DNA of 64,000 nucleotides from positions 28,930,488-28,994,487 of the forward strand of contig OZ024871.1 in the NCBI GenBank assembly GCA_964017185.1, given 5' to 3'. This DNA comes from Rugalucina vietnamica. Its lineage: Eukaryota; Mollusca; Bivalvia; Lucinida; Lucinidae. The notes under the pieces are model-generated. The model did not search any database. It saw only the letters and a program-made list of their open reading frames with translations, and was not told the origin of the DNA. Positions 22,747 through 34,133 of the stretch are shown here, one piece after another (within the stretch, counting starts at the first letter, position 1; every line of letters starts with the position of its first letter). Position numbers and translations under genes: made by a program.

Positions 22747-24241
22747 GCTTCTGTGATTCTTGGCCGTCTATTACAAGCTTTCAGTCTTGATCCCTCCAGG
22801 CGGGAGTCTCATCAATCTCTCATTTCAAGACTAGCCTAAGGAAGAGTATCAGAAAAACTATTTACCCGGAGCTGCATGTATATTTCTCTGTTGCTATTCT
22901 GTTCCTTTAGTTGCTTATAAGTGTCTGCTATTCGCTTTTAGGATTTGGGTTTGGTGAAAAAATGTTCCCGGAGCACAGAATTCTAATTTAGAGATAGTCC
23001 ATAATTTAGAGTTAAAATACACCCATGACGTCATCCTTTTATAAAAACTGTCCATTATTTTTCGGGAATGGACAGTTTAGTGCCCATTATTTTTCGCATG
23101 AGCTCGTGTGAGCACAAAAGTCATGGTCACCAATGAAGTGTTCATTTTTCCTTTGCTGCACCCCAAAATAATGTGTTCGCTATGTTCAAAGACATTAAAT
23201 TTTGAGCAGGCTGATTGGAAGTTTTTCTAGCAAATGGTTTAGAATCTACCTAATATTAAATACAATTTCTTCCTAGTATTTGAAATCCTTTGCGATGAAA
23301 TAGTCGGTATCATAAATTCCCCAAAACGTTATAACCAACGAATCATCGCATATTTCTGTATGAAAAAGGTTCTTGCTCCCTGGTTTCATTGTTAGAAGGT
23401 TAGGGTTAGGTGAATGAGAAACCTGGCAGTAGGAACAGGCTTCACACAGTTATTTATGACCAGCTGTTTCCCCCCAAAACAACCGGGCATTATAATGGTC
23501 CTCTGTCTTTCTAGCATGGAGATTAGCCCTTAACAGATCCATGTACGCTGTCTCATCGATTGACACACATTATGTATTTATACAAAATCATAATTAAATG
23601 GTATTGAACATAGACACTACGTTTAACGACGTGTAAAAAGGAAACTACTGTGAATGCTCTATTTGTACATGGATGCACGAGAAAGTGTTAACATCGTTCA
23701 CAGTTAGTTTCCTCGTTATGACCGTGGGATAGTTTGACCAACATATCATGTCGCGAGAAAAGAAAATTAAGCGGAAATATGTTGTGCAAGGTCTGGTCAA
23801 CCGGCTTGCTGTCTAAAGATTAAAAGCGCTTGTTATAACGAAACAAAGGTGCCAGTGTATGGTGTATTTTAAGTCGGGGCCTCGGATCCATTATTTTTCA
23901 GGAATGGATACTTACTCGGACTTTCTCCTATACATAGTCCATAGATCAAAAATGAATGCTGTTAGAATGTTAGCGGTGGTTGTAGTAATGTTCGCGTTTT
24001 CTTGGCTTCCCTTATACGTTCTGAGACTGAACACGCTATTTGGAACTTAATCAAATAAAGACGCCCATACATTTGTTTTAAACATATTCAATCTATGGCT
24101 CGGATCGGCTAATTCTGGGATGAATCCGATCATTTATCTATTTTTCTCTAAACGGTATAGACTAGGATTTCAGGAAACAATCAATTGCTGTCAGACTAAA
24201 AAGAAGTGCGACCCCAGTATCGGGCTATGTCGAAACATTTA
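22747..24241 (+). pseudogene. Peptide-type class A GPCR, last exon (unit 1 copy, disrupted)
   Basis: It matches unit 2 47,680-48,128. Coding remnants: end of TM4, TM5 (frameshifted), the third intracellular loop, TM6 reading KMNAVRMLAVVVVMFAFSWLP (24-residue helix with FxxSWLP), then TM7 with NSGMNPIIYLF (NPxxY motif) and a C-tail with a CC pair. Lesions: loss of the 5' part of the exon, a frameshift in TM5, a 930-bp insertion in the loop at 23,004-23,933, and TAA at 24,048-24,050 where unit 2 has AAA. The family binds peptide ligands at the plasma membrane and signals through G proteins; the ligand cannot be assigned. TM6-TM7 survive here but not in unit 2. Confidence 0.85.
23004..23933. mobile_element. 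930-bp insertion in the GPCR exon
   Basis: Flanked by a perfect 10-bp direct repeat, ATAGTCCATA (22,994-23,003 and 23,934-23,943). It is absent from unit 2, where the exon is continuous. No obvious TIR, no poly-A tail and no open frame. Two short palindromes, each TCCATTATTTTTC[AG]GGAATGGA, lie near its two ends (about 23,050 and 23,887). Confidence 0.8.
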
Positions 24242-24497
24242 GAGGCGCACACATTTATCAACGGTAGTTTAGCGAAATAACGCCAATAGGATGCCCAATG
24301 AAAGCAACATGACTACCACCTTAACGCAAGTTTGATCCCAAAATAAGCGACGATCTTGAAAGAAATTTTATATACAATTGGACTTAAATTCTGCTAAGGA
24401 AGCGGTCAGAGAAAACAGTCACTCTCATACATGTGGATATAATGGCAAGAGGACATTCGATTATATAACTAGAATTTGTTTTCTATGTGAAAACTGA
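24242..24497. other. Non-coding 3' flank of the GPCR exon
   Basis: Matches 48,129-48,260 and then 53,130-53,205 in unit 2, where the MULE-bearing insertion separates the two halves. No gene. Confidence 0.6.
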
Positions 24498-25883
24498 TGT
24501 CTCCCCCCTTTCTTCGTGCATGTCCAAAATATGCAAGCAAGATTTATAGTTCTTGTGCATCACATATCCTGTCATTCTGTTTTATAAGTGTACCAAGTTT
24601 CATTGAAATATCTCTTACGGTTTTCAAGTTATAGAGGGGGCAAGAAAGTGTTTGGAAAATAATCAAAGGGAAATAACTCCAAAGATATGAAAGCAAAGAG
24701 TAATGATTCTTGTGCATCATGCTTTATAAGTGTACCATGTTTCATTGAAAAATCTGTAATGGTTTTTGAGTTATAGAGCAGACAAGAAATTGAATGAAAA
24801 ATAATCAAAGGGAAATAACTCCAAAGATATGCAAGCAAGAGTTATGGTTCTTTAGCATGACAAATCATCTCATCGTGCTTTATAAGTGTACCAAGTTTCA
24901 TTGAAATATTTATTATGGTTTTCAAGTTATAGAGTGGACATGAAATTGTATGGAAAAATAATCAAAGGGAAATAACTCCAAAGATATGAAAGCAAGAGTT
25001 ATAATTCTTGTGCATGACACATCGTCTCATCATGCTTTATAAGTGTACCAAGTTTCGCTGAAATTTCTCTTACGGTTTTCAAGTTATAGGGTGGACACGA
25101 AATTGTATGGAAAATAATCAAAGGGAAATTACTCCAAAGATATACAAGTAAGAGTTATGGTTCTTTAGCACGACACGTAATCTCATCGTGCTTTATAAGT
25201 GTACCAAGTTTCATTGAAATAACTCTAACGATTTTCGAGTTATAAAGCGGACACGAAATTGTATGGAAAATAATCAAAGGGAAATAACACATAAAATGCT
25301 CAAGCCAGTTATGGTTCTTGTGCATGACACATCGTCTGATCATGCTCAATAAGTGTACCAAGTTTTATTGTAAAATCTTAAACGGTTTTCAAGTTATACA
25401 GCGGACACGAAATTGTATCGAAAATAATCAAAGGGAAATAACTTCAAAAATACTCAAGCCAGAGTTATGGTTCTTGTGCATGACACATCGTCTCGTCGTG
25501 GTCTACCAGTGTACCAAGTTTCATTGAAAAATCTTTAACGGTTTTCAAGTTATACAGCAGACACGAAATTGTATCGAAAATAATCAAAGGGAAATAACTC
25601 CAAAAATACTCAAGCTAGAGTTATGGTTCTTGTGCATGACACATCGTCTCTTCGTGGTTTACAAGTGTACCAAGTTTCATTGACAAATCTTTAACGGTTT
25701 TCAAGTTATACAGCGGACACGAAATTGTATCGAAAATAATCAAAGGGAAATAACTCCAAAAATACTCAAGCTAGAGTTATGGTTCTTGTGCATGACACAT
25801 CGTCTCGTCGTGGTTTACAAGTGTACCAAGTTTCATTGAAAAATCTTTAACGGTTTTCAAGTTATAGAGCGGACACGATTTGT

Positions 25884-25918
<35 letters not shown>

Positions 25919-25977
25919 GGACGGACAGACGCACGGGGAAAAACAATATGTCTCCCGACCCTGTCGGGGGGAGACAT
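24498..25977. mobile_element. Pearl-like element: about eight 156-bp core repeats, GACA microsatellite, terminal hairpin
   Basis: Left end TGTCTCCCCCC. A tandem array has phase marks CAAAGGGAAATAACTCC near 24,664, 24,806, 24,963, 25,119, 25,275, 25,429, 25,585 and 25,741. Then come (GACA)n/GACG at 25,884-25,930 and a terminal hairpin at 25,948-25,977 whose arms (ATGTCTCCC / GGGAGACAT) repeat the left-end sequence. The layout matches bivalve pearl elements, which have been interpreted as non-autonomous Helentrons. Absent from unit 2 at this position. Confidence 0.75.
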
Positions 25978-27228
25978 AATAATACCATATTTTTTCCCAA
26001 CATTTCAACCACTAACACTAAAGATAACCAACCCCATCAGGAGTTTCTTTCTCCTTACCCAGAATTAAATTAAATAGCTGCAGTTTAAAGAATTAAGGGT
26101 TCTGTTTCATATTTCTGTATTTGAGCGATGAAGATTTATGAAAAGATGGACCGCGGTATAGCCCACCCCCTTTCTCATTAATATGTTCGCTGCTCATAAA
26201 ATATCTTAGTTTTATTTTTATTTCCTACTTTGTCCCTGAAGAATAGTATCGCCTACTTTGAGAGTACATGACCTCGGAGCGAAAGGTCCTGGGTTAGTGA
26301 CCTACACATTTTATCTAGTGTTCTTGAAAATAACACCTTTAAGTTACACTCCCAAGAGTACTGGTTAATACTGATAAAACACTCGCTCCAGCTGGACATG
26401 ACTGGAATGTTGTTGACTTGGACGTTTAGGCATATAAACTAAACTCGATTCATACTTGTCAATGGTCCGGACATAAACCACACAAAAAAGGAAAATACGA
26501 CTGAGTTTAGTATTAACCTCGTTATATAAATGTCGGTTGTCTCTACTTGGCCTGAGCTGCAATTAAGACACTTAGCAGGTATTATGCTTGTTTTCCACTA
26601 TAACGAAAGCTTTTATGGGAGATTTTAATGCCGACTTTGGAAACTATACATTTCAAGTTCGACAACGAGCTCATAAGAGCAAGTGAAGCTAAAAAAACGT
26701 CACATGGTTAAATGAGTTTGACAACCACGACGCTGATATTATTTTCTGATCTTATCAGAACGATAATGCAAGTTAAAATTTCTGGTAAAAAAGGGTTTAT
26801 TTTGCATATGTCTATTTCAAACATAATCAAACTTCTTCGACACAGTCAAGTAATCCCGAAAACACCCGAACAATATTTGGGTCAAGATCTGATAAAATGG
26901 ATCTTATGGCCAAAAATTCAAAATTCAGATATTAGTACATGTAACATTTGAAAGACCAAGTGTCCCTGAGTCTTTTCTAAACCTTTGAAGAGATTGTCTT
27001 TGCGAATAGCAAAGATATGAGTGCTGAAAGATGACGTTATGAAAATTGTTCATGACGTTTCGACGTTGATGCCGTTATCGTCTGTCTTTATATCAAGCTA
27101 GGACTAAAAGTTTAATATCTACACCATACAAATTCACACACCCTTTCATAAAACATGCATTACAAAGGGCACACCTGTTTTTTGAAAATGAGGGTAGTCC
27201 TTATGGCGCAATGATTGTCATGGCAACA
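25978..27228. other. Non-coding, shared with unit 2
   Basis: Matches 54,330-55,645 with frequent substitutions. A short R3-like piece lies at 26,140-26,230. No gene recognised. Confidence 0.55.
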
Positions 27229-27230
27229 TA

Positions 27231-29682
27231 TACTGAGCCAAACTTATAACGCAACACGGTTATGGCATTTTGTTCGCATTTTAATGTAATGCAAGACGGT
27301 CTACCAGACATATGCTGGTCAGCAATCGCCAGTGAATAAATTGGGTACAAAAATTTCGATTTTCAGAGGACGGGTCACTGAGCTCGAATCTGATTGGTCA
27401 AAACGGTTATTTGGGTGGCATGCGCCTCCTGAGAGATTCTGGAAGTCAGTTTTAACACAAATTGCTTCTTTGTGGATTGTCCAGTGAGGCTCGGTGAGTT
27501 AATTGCAAAATGCATCCCATTTGTACCCAAAACTTCAGATCAAAAATTGCATCATCGAAAACTGAACGTTTAACAATGAGCATTCCATTGATTACAATAG
27601 AAAATGGAATTGGTGAAAAATTCTAACGGCGAATGTTTTTGATGGAACCTTTGTGGAAACATGTTCATTCTGTCATAAAGCATTGTTAGAAAACACAAAA
27701 GCACCCATTTTTTTGTCAGGAACGTCAGTAACAAATGTTAAAATGTGAGTAAACTTGAATGTTTGGGAGCGAACATGGGTCTTCAACTCTGCTCAAAACT
27801 GAGCAAAATTGATTTTTGACAGTAAAATTATTCATTGACTAAAGTGGAACAGGGGTAATCCTCGAAACCGACATTAATTTCTAGGGTACGAATACACGTC
27901 ACATGTTGCGTTCTAGAAAATCACAATGCATTTTATTTTTTGCAAAGACCCTACCTTCGAAAAATGATTAATTTCTTGAGACGCATAACACAGAATGTTA
28001 CGACCAAGATGTTGTGAGAATTGTCGATCATCCGGCAATCTAATTAAGTAGAGACAAAGTTTATTTGATGGCTTTCCGGGGTATGATATAAACTAGAACC
28101 AGAGGACCAATGGTCCTGTAAACGCTCACCTGAGATCAGCTGCATATACCAATAAACATGTTTGAATATTATGGTATTTAACTCCAGTGCAGGGGCAGAT
28201 AAGCCCTTGGGCCATTTTCTTTTTTCAGAATCTTCAATATTCTGTCCATTTGCCAATTTCCTGTTGGCTTTTTCCTTCAAATGACATTTTAACAGTTTTC
28301 CCAATTCAGATGCACAGGCAACCCATGTTGACCTTGCCATAAACTTGGTCAAGGTCATCACAGGGTCATGATTTATATATACATTTGAGTACTTTAGCCA
28401 TCGATGCCTCACGCCAAGTTTCCTTGAAATCAGTCTATTGGTTTCAGAGAAGATGATTTTTGATGGGTTTTTACCATATATGGGCATGGCGGCCATCTTG
28501 GTCATGTGACCTAGATTATTTATATACACATTGATTCCCCCATTCTATAGATGCTTCACTTAAAATTTGGCTTTGTTTGGCCAAGCGGTTTCAGAGGAGA
28601 AGACGTTTGAATATTATGGAAATATACATGTATATTGCCCCGGGGTGGGGTCACATGAGCCCCTGGGGTCCAATTTTTTTCAGAATCATTAATATCCAGT
28701 CCTACTGCCCATTTCCTGCAAGACTTTCACTTTAAATGACATTTTAAAAGTTTTCCCCATTCAAATGCATTGGTGACCTACGTTGACCTTCACGTAAAAT
28801 AGGTCAAGGTCATCACAGGGTCATGATTTATATACACATTGTAGTGCTTGAGCCATCGATGCTTCGTGCCAAGTTTCGTTGAAATCGGTCAACCGGTTCT
28901 GGAGAAGAAGATTTTTGAACGGTTTTTACCATATATGGGCATGGCGGCCATCTTGGTCATGTGACCTGGATTTTTTATATACATATTTGTTACCCCTTCC
29001 TATTGATGCTTCACATAAAATTTCGCTTTGATTGGCCAAGCGGTTTCAGAGGAGAAGATGTTTGAATATTATAGAGATATACATGTATATTGCCCCGGGG
29101 TGGGGGCGGATGAGCCCCTGGTGCCCAATTTTTTTCAGAATCATTAATATTCAGTCCTACTGCTCATTTTCTGCAAGATTTTTCCTTTAAATGAAAATTT
29201 AACAATTTTTGCCATTCAAATGCATTCGCGACCTATGTTGACCTTGCCGTAAAATAGGTCAAGGTCATCATAGGGTCATGATTTATATACACATTGTAGT
29301 GCTTGAGCCATTAATGCTTCATGCCAAGTTTGGTTGAAATCGGTCCAGTGGTTCCGGAGAAGAAGATTTTTGAAGGGTTTTTACCATATATGGGCATGGC
29401 GGCCATCTTGGTCATGTGACCTGGATTATTTATATACACATTGGTTCCCCCTTCCCATAGATGCTTCATGTAAAATTTTGCTTTGATTGGCCAAGCGGTT
29501 TCAGAGGAGAAGATCTTTGAAAAGTGTGGACGACGGACGGACGGACGACAGACGACGGACGACGGACGACGGACGGACGGACGGACGACGGAGCATGGGT
29601 ATACTATAAGCTCACCTTGTGAGCCTGACGGCTCAGGTGAGCTAAAAATAAACCGATGTTGCGTTATAAGTTTGGCTCAGTA
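27231..29682. mobile_element. 2.45-kb TA-flanked TIR element, unit 1 only
   Basis: TIRs TACTGAGCCAAACTTATAAC... are perfect for about 26 bp at both ends. Target duplication TA at 27,229-27,230 and 29,683-29,684. Unit 2 has the empty site GCAACATACATGG at about 55,640-55,652. No transposase frame; 28,124-29,643 is a nested repeat array. TA duplication suggests the Tc1/mariner superfamily, non-autonomous. Confidence 0.85.
28124..29643. mobile_element. Pearl-like element: 455-bp core repeats, GACG microsatellite, terminal hairpin
   Basis: The left end GCTCACCTGAG is followed by three tandem copies with a 455-bp period (GGGTCATGATTTATATA at 28,363, 28,818 and 29,273). Then come a GACG/GAC microsatellite (29,528-29,592) and a terminal hairpin (29,609-29,643, arms AGCTCACCT / AGGTGAGCT) that repeats the left-end sequence. 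Same plan as the element at 24,498. The left boundary could extend to about 28,085. Confidence 0.65.
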
Positions 29683-29684
29683 TA

Positions 29685-31076
29685 CATGGTACAAATAACA
29701 CTGTTTCAAAAAATATATGTCTTACATTGTGTTACAATATTAAAGCAATTTGACATAAATATCAGTGCATGCCAAATATTTCAAATTTAAATGGTCTTTA
29801 AGTTTTAATAACATAAAATGTATTTGAATGTCCAAAGGCCCCTTTTGTCAGATCCGCGCTCATTTTGTTTATGCAACATATGTAAGAAATACCAAGCGGT
29901 TTACGAGAAAGGTAACTGGAATAATATAACTAAACAAATGCAAAGCAGTCAAATCTTTTTATTTTGATTAAAGGTCAACCCAAGGGCACCCAAGACCGCC
30001 TATTGGGGAATAGCTGATCATTCGGCTTACGATATGGTATACGTACCTTAGTGGCATTTTAGTTTTTTCCCACCCCACGGTTTATGGTCGGGTTATCGTC
30101 AGCGTGTCTGCCAAGAACAAGGCTACGGAGCCATAAAGAACAACAGCCCTGTCTAGACTACTCAGTCATTTTATTTTCCTTAGTGCCATTTCCTGATCAT
30201 TGCCTACTTGTACCTTGAGTATTATTTTTTGTTATTACAAAAGTTTCATAGCCAAGTTTCAAGATCGTCTGATTCCTTGTCCTAGTTGCTACATCAGGGG
30301 AGTCGTAGACTACAACATCTTGGCCTTGTCTTCGGTTCAACAAGTGTTGTCAGAGGCAAATTATGAAAATGGTGTTAAAAGGTCGACAGTAACGGACGAC
30401 GAATGCGAGAGACTGTCCATTTCCGTTACTTTTCATGTAGACCTATGGAGTAGAATGATCTCAGAAATTCTCATGTGACAGCACTTTGCGCGAGCTGGAA
30501 TGATTAGCATTATTATATAAAAACACCAATTATAATGCAAGAACCCGTGGAAACGTGTTGTTTTCCAATCAAAAAGATTTCCGAATGTTTCCGCACATTT
30601 AACATGCTTTAAAACACTGCAACAAAAACAGTTCAATAAATTATAAGGCGCAACTGTTCCTCCCAAAATAGGAGTCTAAGATAGATTCATTGCCATTAAT
30701 ATTATTCGTTCTGTCTCATTGATGATTAATGTGCCTAGTCTATCATGTTGTTTCTCGCTTTATTGACAGGTAATGCCGCATGTGTCAAAGAGACATCAAA
30801 TTACTCCGATCTGACTGCTTGGAGTCAAACTAAGTCAAAGACGTTTCAGACACTATTGAATTGTATTGCAAACAGATACATCTATATCGTCTGAATAATG
30901 CGCTTTTGATGATTAAGGTCTTTGAACTCTTTCTGGGGCATCAAATTTGATTAGTAAACCTAAAATGCATCAAATTTCGACGGTGTCTACATATCTTTCG
31001 AGAAACAAGTTCTTCTAAATCTTAAATCGTAGTAGTTTTTCTTTAAAATGCAAATATCATGGCATACACGGCACCA

Positions 31077-31110
<34 letters not shown>

Positions 31111-31255
31111 TATTTTCTTTTTGTGATTTACCTGACACCTACGCCACTTTGTTCTTTTTATCTTTTATAAAATAATTTCAAGCAATGGCCTGAAATTATT
31201 TTTACTCTTTGAGTTTAACTTATTAGTCATTGTTTTACTTGGAAAAAAAAACTTT
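29685..31255. other. Non-coding right end of unit 1 and inter-unit spacer
   Basis: 29,685-31,050 matches 55,646-56,404 and then 58,048-58,900. A divergent RT-tail copy (+) lies at 29,985-30,215, carrying a 100-bp insertion near 30,085-30,180. The unit 2 RT-element insertion maps to the empty TAAAAA at 30,518-30,523. Poly-T at 31,080-31,107. No gene accepted. Confidence 0.55.
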
Positions 31256-31459
31256 TGGACAGACGAATATAATTGATGCTTTACTAATGATTACACTAAT
31301 TGAACGTTACTTGTTATGCGTAACGTCAGTATATGAACGTTTTACGTTACGGTTGCTAAGAGCTAAGATTCGCCATTACTCACAGTACGTACATGTAGCA
31401 TTCTTATTATACTGATTGGATTTCGTTTCGTTTCCACAATCGGGAAAATCGCCATTCCA
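31256..31459 (+). repeat. BEL/Pao 5' LTR (unit 2)
   Basis: 204 bp, TGGACAGACG...CCATTCCA. It differs from the 3' LTR by a few substitutions and two indels of about 4 bp (near 31,414 and 31,425). Confidence 0.85.
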
Positions 31460-31461
31460 AC

Positions 31462-31479
31462 TGGTAGCAGAGCGATGTT
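31462..31479 (+). promoter_or_regulatory. Primer-binding site of the BEL/Pao element
   Basis: TGGTAGCAGAGCG begins two bases after the 5' LTR, with the TGG expected to pair with a tRNA CCA end. The tRNA identity was not determined. Confidence 0.6.
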
Positions 31480-31531
31480 TTTAGAAAAAACATGGACGAA
31501 TTATTATCGTACTAACAGTTAAAAGTGTACA

Positions 31532-33110
31532 ATGACATCGACGACAAAGAATGAACAGTTTGTGTATCTCAGCAACACTTACGACGTTGCCATTATGGAA
31601 GCGGATTTGAGGAAAGACAAAGTTAGAACGAAGTTAGACTATGCTCTGTCACGGAATAACTTACTATTGAAGGTAAAGTATATGCACTCCTCGAGCTATA
31701 ATATTGAAGTTTTGGATGCCTGTAAAAACATGGACATTTTGATGGAAAAAGCGATTGAAATTTTATCAAAGTTTTATATAAAAAATAAGGAATTAGAAAA
31801 GGTCAACGTGGTAATTGAAGAGATGGAAAATATTGAGAAAGACTTTTATGCCACATATGAAATTGTACTGTCGTACCTTGACTCGCGAGCGAATGATACG
31901 TCCAGTGATTCAGCGGAACGTCGGTCGATCAACGACGAAAAGCAAAACGAAGAAGACGGGAATACGGAAAACAGTCACGAAAAGCAATTGCCAATTACAT
32001 CCAATCGGACTTTAGAAAAAGTGGTGAATTTTGATCCAACGGACCACCTAAAACAAACTCATCAGAATCGACCTCAAAACAGAGAAAACACGGAGAAACC
32101 GATTGAAAGTATGACACTTACACAAACAAATTTTGCGGGCCCAAGCATCGGACATGATATGTAGACGCAGTTAAAGCGAATAAGGATTCCTGTGTTTTCT
32201 GGTGACAAAAGGATGTACCCAAACTGGAAAGCCGCGTTTATGGCGCGCATCGATAAAGCGCCAGTAACATCGGAATATAAGATGCTTCAACTGCGACAGT
32301 ATGTATCTGGAGAAGCGCTCATGACAATTGAAAGTTTAGGACATTCCCCATCTTCATACGAAGCTGCCAAAGACCGTTTGGAAAGGAAGTACGGTGGCAA
32401 GCGTCGTCAAAGAGCCATTTTCCTTGATGCCATAGAACAATTCCAGCGGGTACGGCCAGACTATGCAGAGGACCTTGAACATTTCGCAGACCTTTTGGAA
32501 TTAATGATAATTAATCTTACAGAATCAGGTTAAGACCGAGATCTTGGAGACGGTTCATTTTATATACAGCTACAGAGAAAATTACCCCAGTCTCTGCTGG
32601 CGAGATACCACCGATGGCTTTTCGAAAACAACATTACAGAATCGGTAGAAGCTTTAAAAACATGGGTAACTGAAGAATCGCGGTTCCAGATAATCGCTTC
32701 GGAAACAGTCAACGGGTTGACTAAGCAAACCAGTGAGGTCCAGACGAATGAATCGAAACAGAATAGCATAGAACACGAAACATTCTTCATCAATACAAGA
32801 ATCTGTCAGCCCGAAACGTCTTGTCAGGCATGTACAGGCCAACTGCCAAGTATTCAGTCAGAAGAGTGCATCGGAGCGTTGGGATATCGCCAAAAGATTT
32901 AAGCTTTGCTTTCGATGCTTAGCAGAAGGGCACGAAGGAAAAGCGTGCCGAAAAACTCGGAGATGTGGTAAAGATGGCTGCCATAAGGTACACCATAGGC
33001 TGCTGCATGTGGAAACAGGAACATGTAGGATAGGAGTTTCAGAATTAAAATCAGACACAGAACCAAAATTAAAACTTAATAATTAACCGCCGCAAGAGCG
33101 ACAAGGACCG
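31532..33110 (+). pseudogene. BEL/Pao-type gag (interrupted)
   Basis: The frame starts ATG at 31,532 (MTSTTKNEQFVYL). Residues 1-130 are helical and charged, followed by a low-complexity acidic/polar stretch. After an in-frame TAG (32,162-32,164) it continues with RIRIPVFSGDKRMYPNWKAAF and KYGG, which match the DUF1759 region typical of Pao gag. A second in-frame TAA (32,531-32,533) interrupts it. Then RKLPQSLLARYHRWLFE follows and, after a frame change near 32,865, two zinc-binding clusters (CFRC..H....C and CGKDGCHKVHHRLLH). The family protein forms the RNA-packaging particle. Upstream of the first stop is still a 210-codon open frame. Confidence 0.8.
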
Positions 33111-33733
33111 GAAGCTACATTAGCATGTTACCTCACTTTCGGCATGGAGGGGAAGAAGTTTACAGAGCAGAGTTATTTCTATGACAGTCCAATCAAAGAC
33201 GAAAATATGAATGCATGTTTCAATAGTGGAGTTACAGATAATGAAGGGACCAGGGCAGCAATGCCAATCAATACTATCGACAACCGAACACTATCATTAA
33301 ACGCATACAAATCAACCAGAAGTGACTACGTACAGAAAAGGCTCATCGTTTTTATGGAGGGGAACCAGTCCCGCCTTCCCGTAAAAAAACTGTTAAACAG
33401 TAGACATATCGTAGGTTTAAGAAACACATCTTTCAAGTGACATGTCATTAGGACTATTTACCAAAGACAGATATACCATGGTTATCCGTGAGCGTCGTTG
33501 CTAAGACCTATTTGCATTTTATGGACATTTATGTATTTGACGTCATCCGTCTTAACTTGGATAACACTTTGATTGGAATCATTCCGAGACCATAACTAAT
33601 AATCATTATTATATTTGCATCAACATTGACATTTATCAATGGCTATCAAACGTTAATATTTTAAGTGAATACTTATGCGGTGTCATCGAAACAGTATAGG
33701 GTGACGTGAAATCATATTTTGAGCAGGGGAAAA
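33111..33733 (+). other. Residual internal sequence before the 3' LTR
   Basis: A 98-codon open frame at 33,144-33,440 (MEGKKFTEQSYFYDSP...) has no family I recognise, and the unit 1 copy differs in length. The rest is non-coding. The junction where pol was lost is not visible. Confidence 0.4.
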
Positions 33734-33945
33734 TGGACAGACGAATATAATTGATGCTTTACTAATGATTACACTAATTGGACGTTACTTGTTATGCGTA
33801 ACGTCAGTATATGAACGTTTTACGTTACGGTTGCTAAGAGCTAAGATTCGCCATTACTCACATTACGTACATGTAGCATTCTTATTAAACTGAAAATTGG
33901 ATTTCGTATCGTTTCGTTTCCACAATCGGGAAAATCGCCATTCCA
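33734..33945 (+). repeat. BEL/Pao 3' LTR (unit 2)
   Basis: 212 bp, TGGACAGACG...CCATTCCA, preceded by the polypurine tract at 33,722-33,733. Confidence 0.85.
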
Positions 33946-34133
33946 CCTTTTTTTTGCTATGTAATTGCTGTGTATGCTACACGTCTACACATTTTTGATG
34001 ATGCTTTCTAAATTATCGAGTTAGTAATTCTGAGTTTAAACATTATTATTAAGTGCTATATCATTTTATTGGATTTTAACATGTTTAAAGGGTTCAGAAT
34101 ATTAGACAACGTATCTTCATGTTTAAGTGACCA

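Larger units (their letters stand above)
1..31050. repeat. Segmental duplication, unit 1
   Basis: Colinear with unit 2: base 1 aligns with 32,417, and matching runs continue in order (for example 3,057 with 36,538; 11,386 with 40,986; 13,250 with 42,775; 22,747 with 47,680; 26,000 with 54,350; 30,290 with 56,170; 31,030 with 58,860). The first 5.6 kb is nearly identical between units; later segments are visibly more diverged. The left end lies outside the window. Real tandem duplication and uncollapsed haplotypes both remain possible. Confidence 0.9.
31256..33945 (+). mobile_element. BEL/Pao-type LTR retrotransposon without pol (unit 2)
   Basis: Structure: 5' LTR 31,256-31,459; primer-binding site TGGTAGCAGAGCG at 31,462; gag from 31,532; polypurine tract AGCAGGGGAAAA; 3' LTR 33,734-33,945. 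Flanks ACTTT and CCTTT are near-identical. Only about 0.6 kb separates the gag zinc knuckles from the 3' LTR, so protease, RT, RNase H and integrase are missing. Non-autonomous and defective. Confidence 0.85.

Noticed and set aside
27338..28100. Search for a Tc1/mariner transposase in the TA-flanked element
   Set aside because: No DD(E/D) motifs in any frame of the left arm; the element is non-autonomous.
30200..30478. Open frame (92 codons) also partly kept at 56,135-56,365
   Set aside because: The last 64 codons are open in both units, but most substitutions between them change the amino acid, no domain is recognised and the upstream reading frames differ. This fits duplicated non-coding sequence better than a conserved exon.
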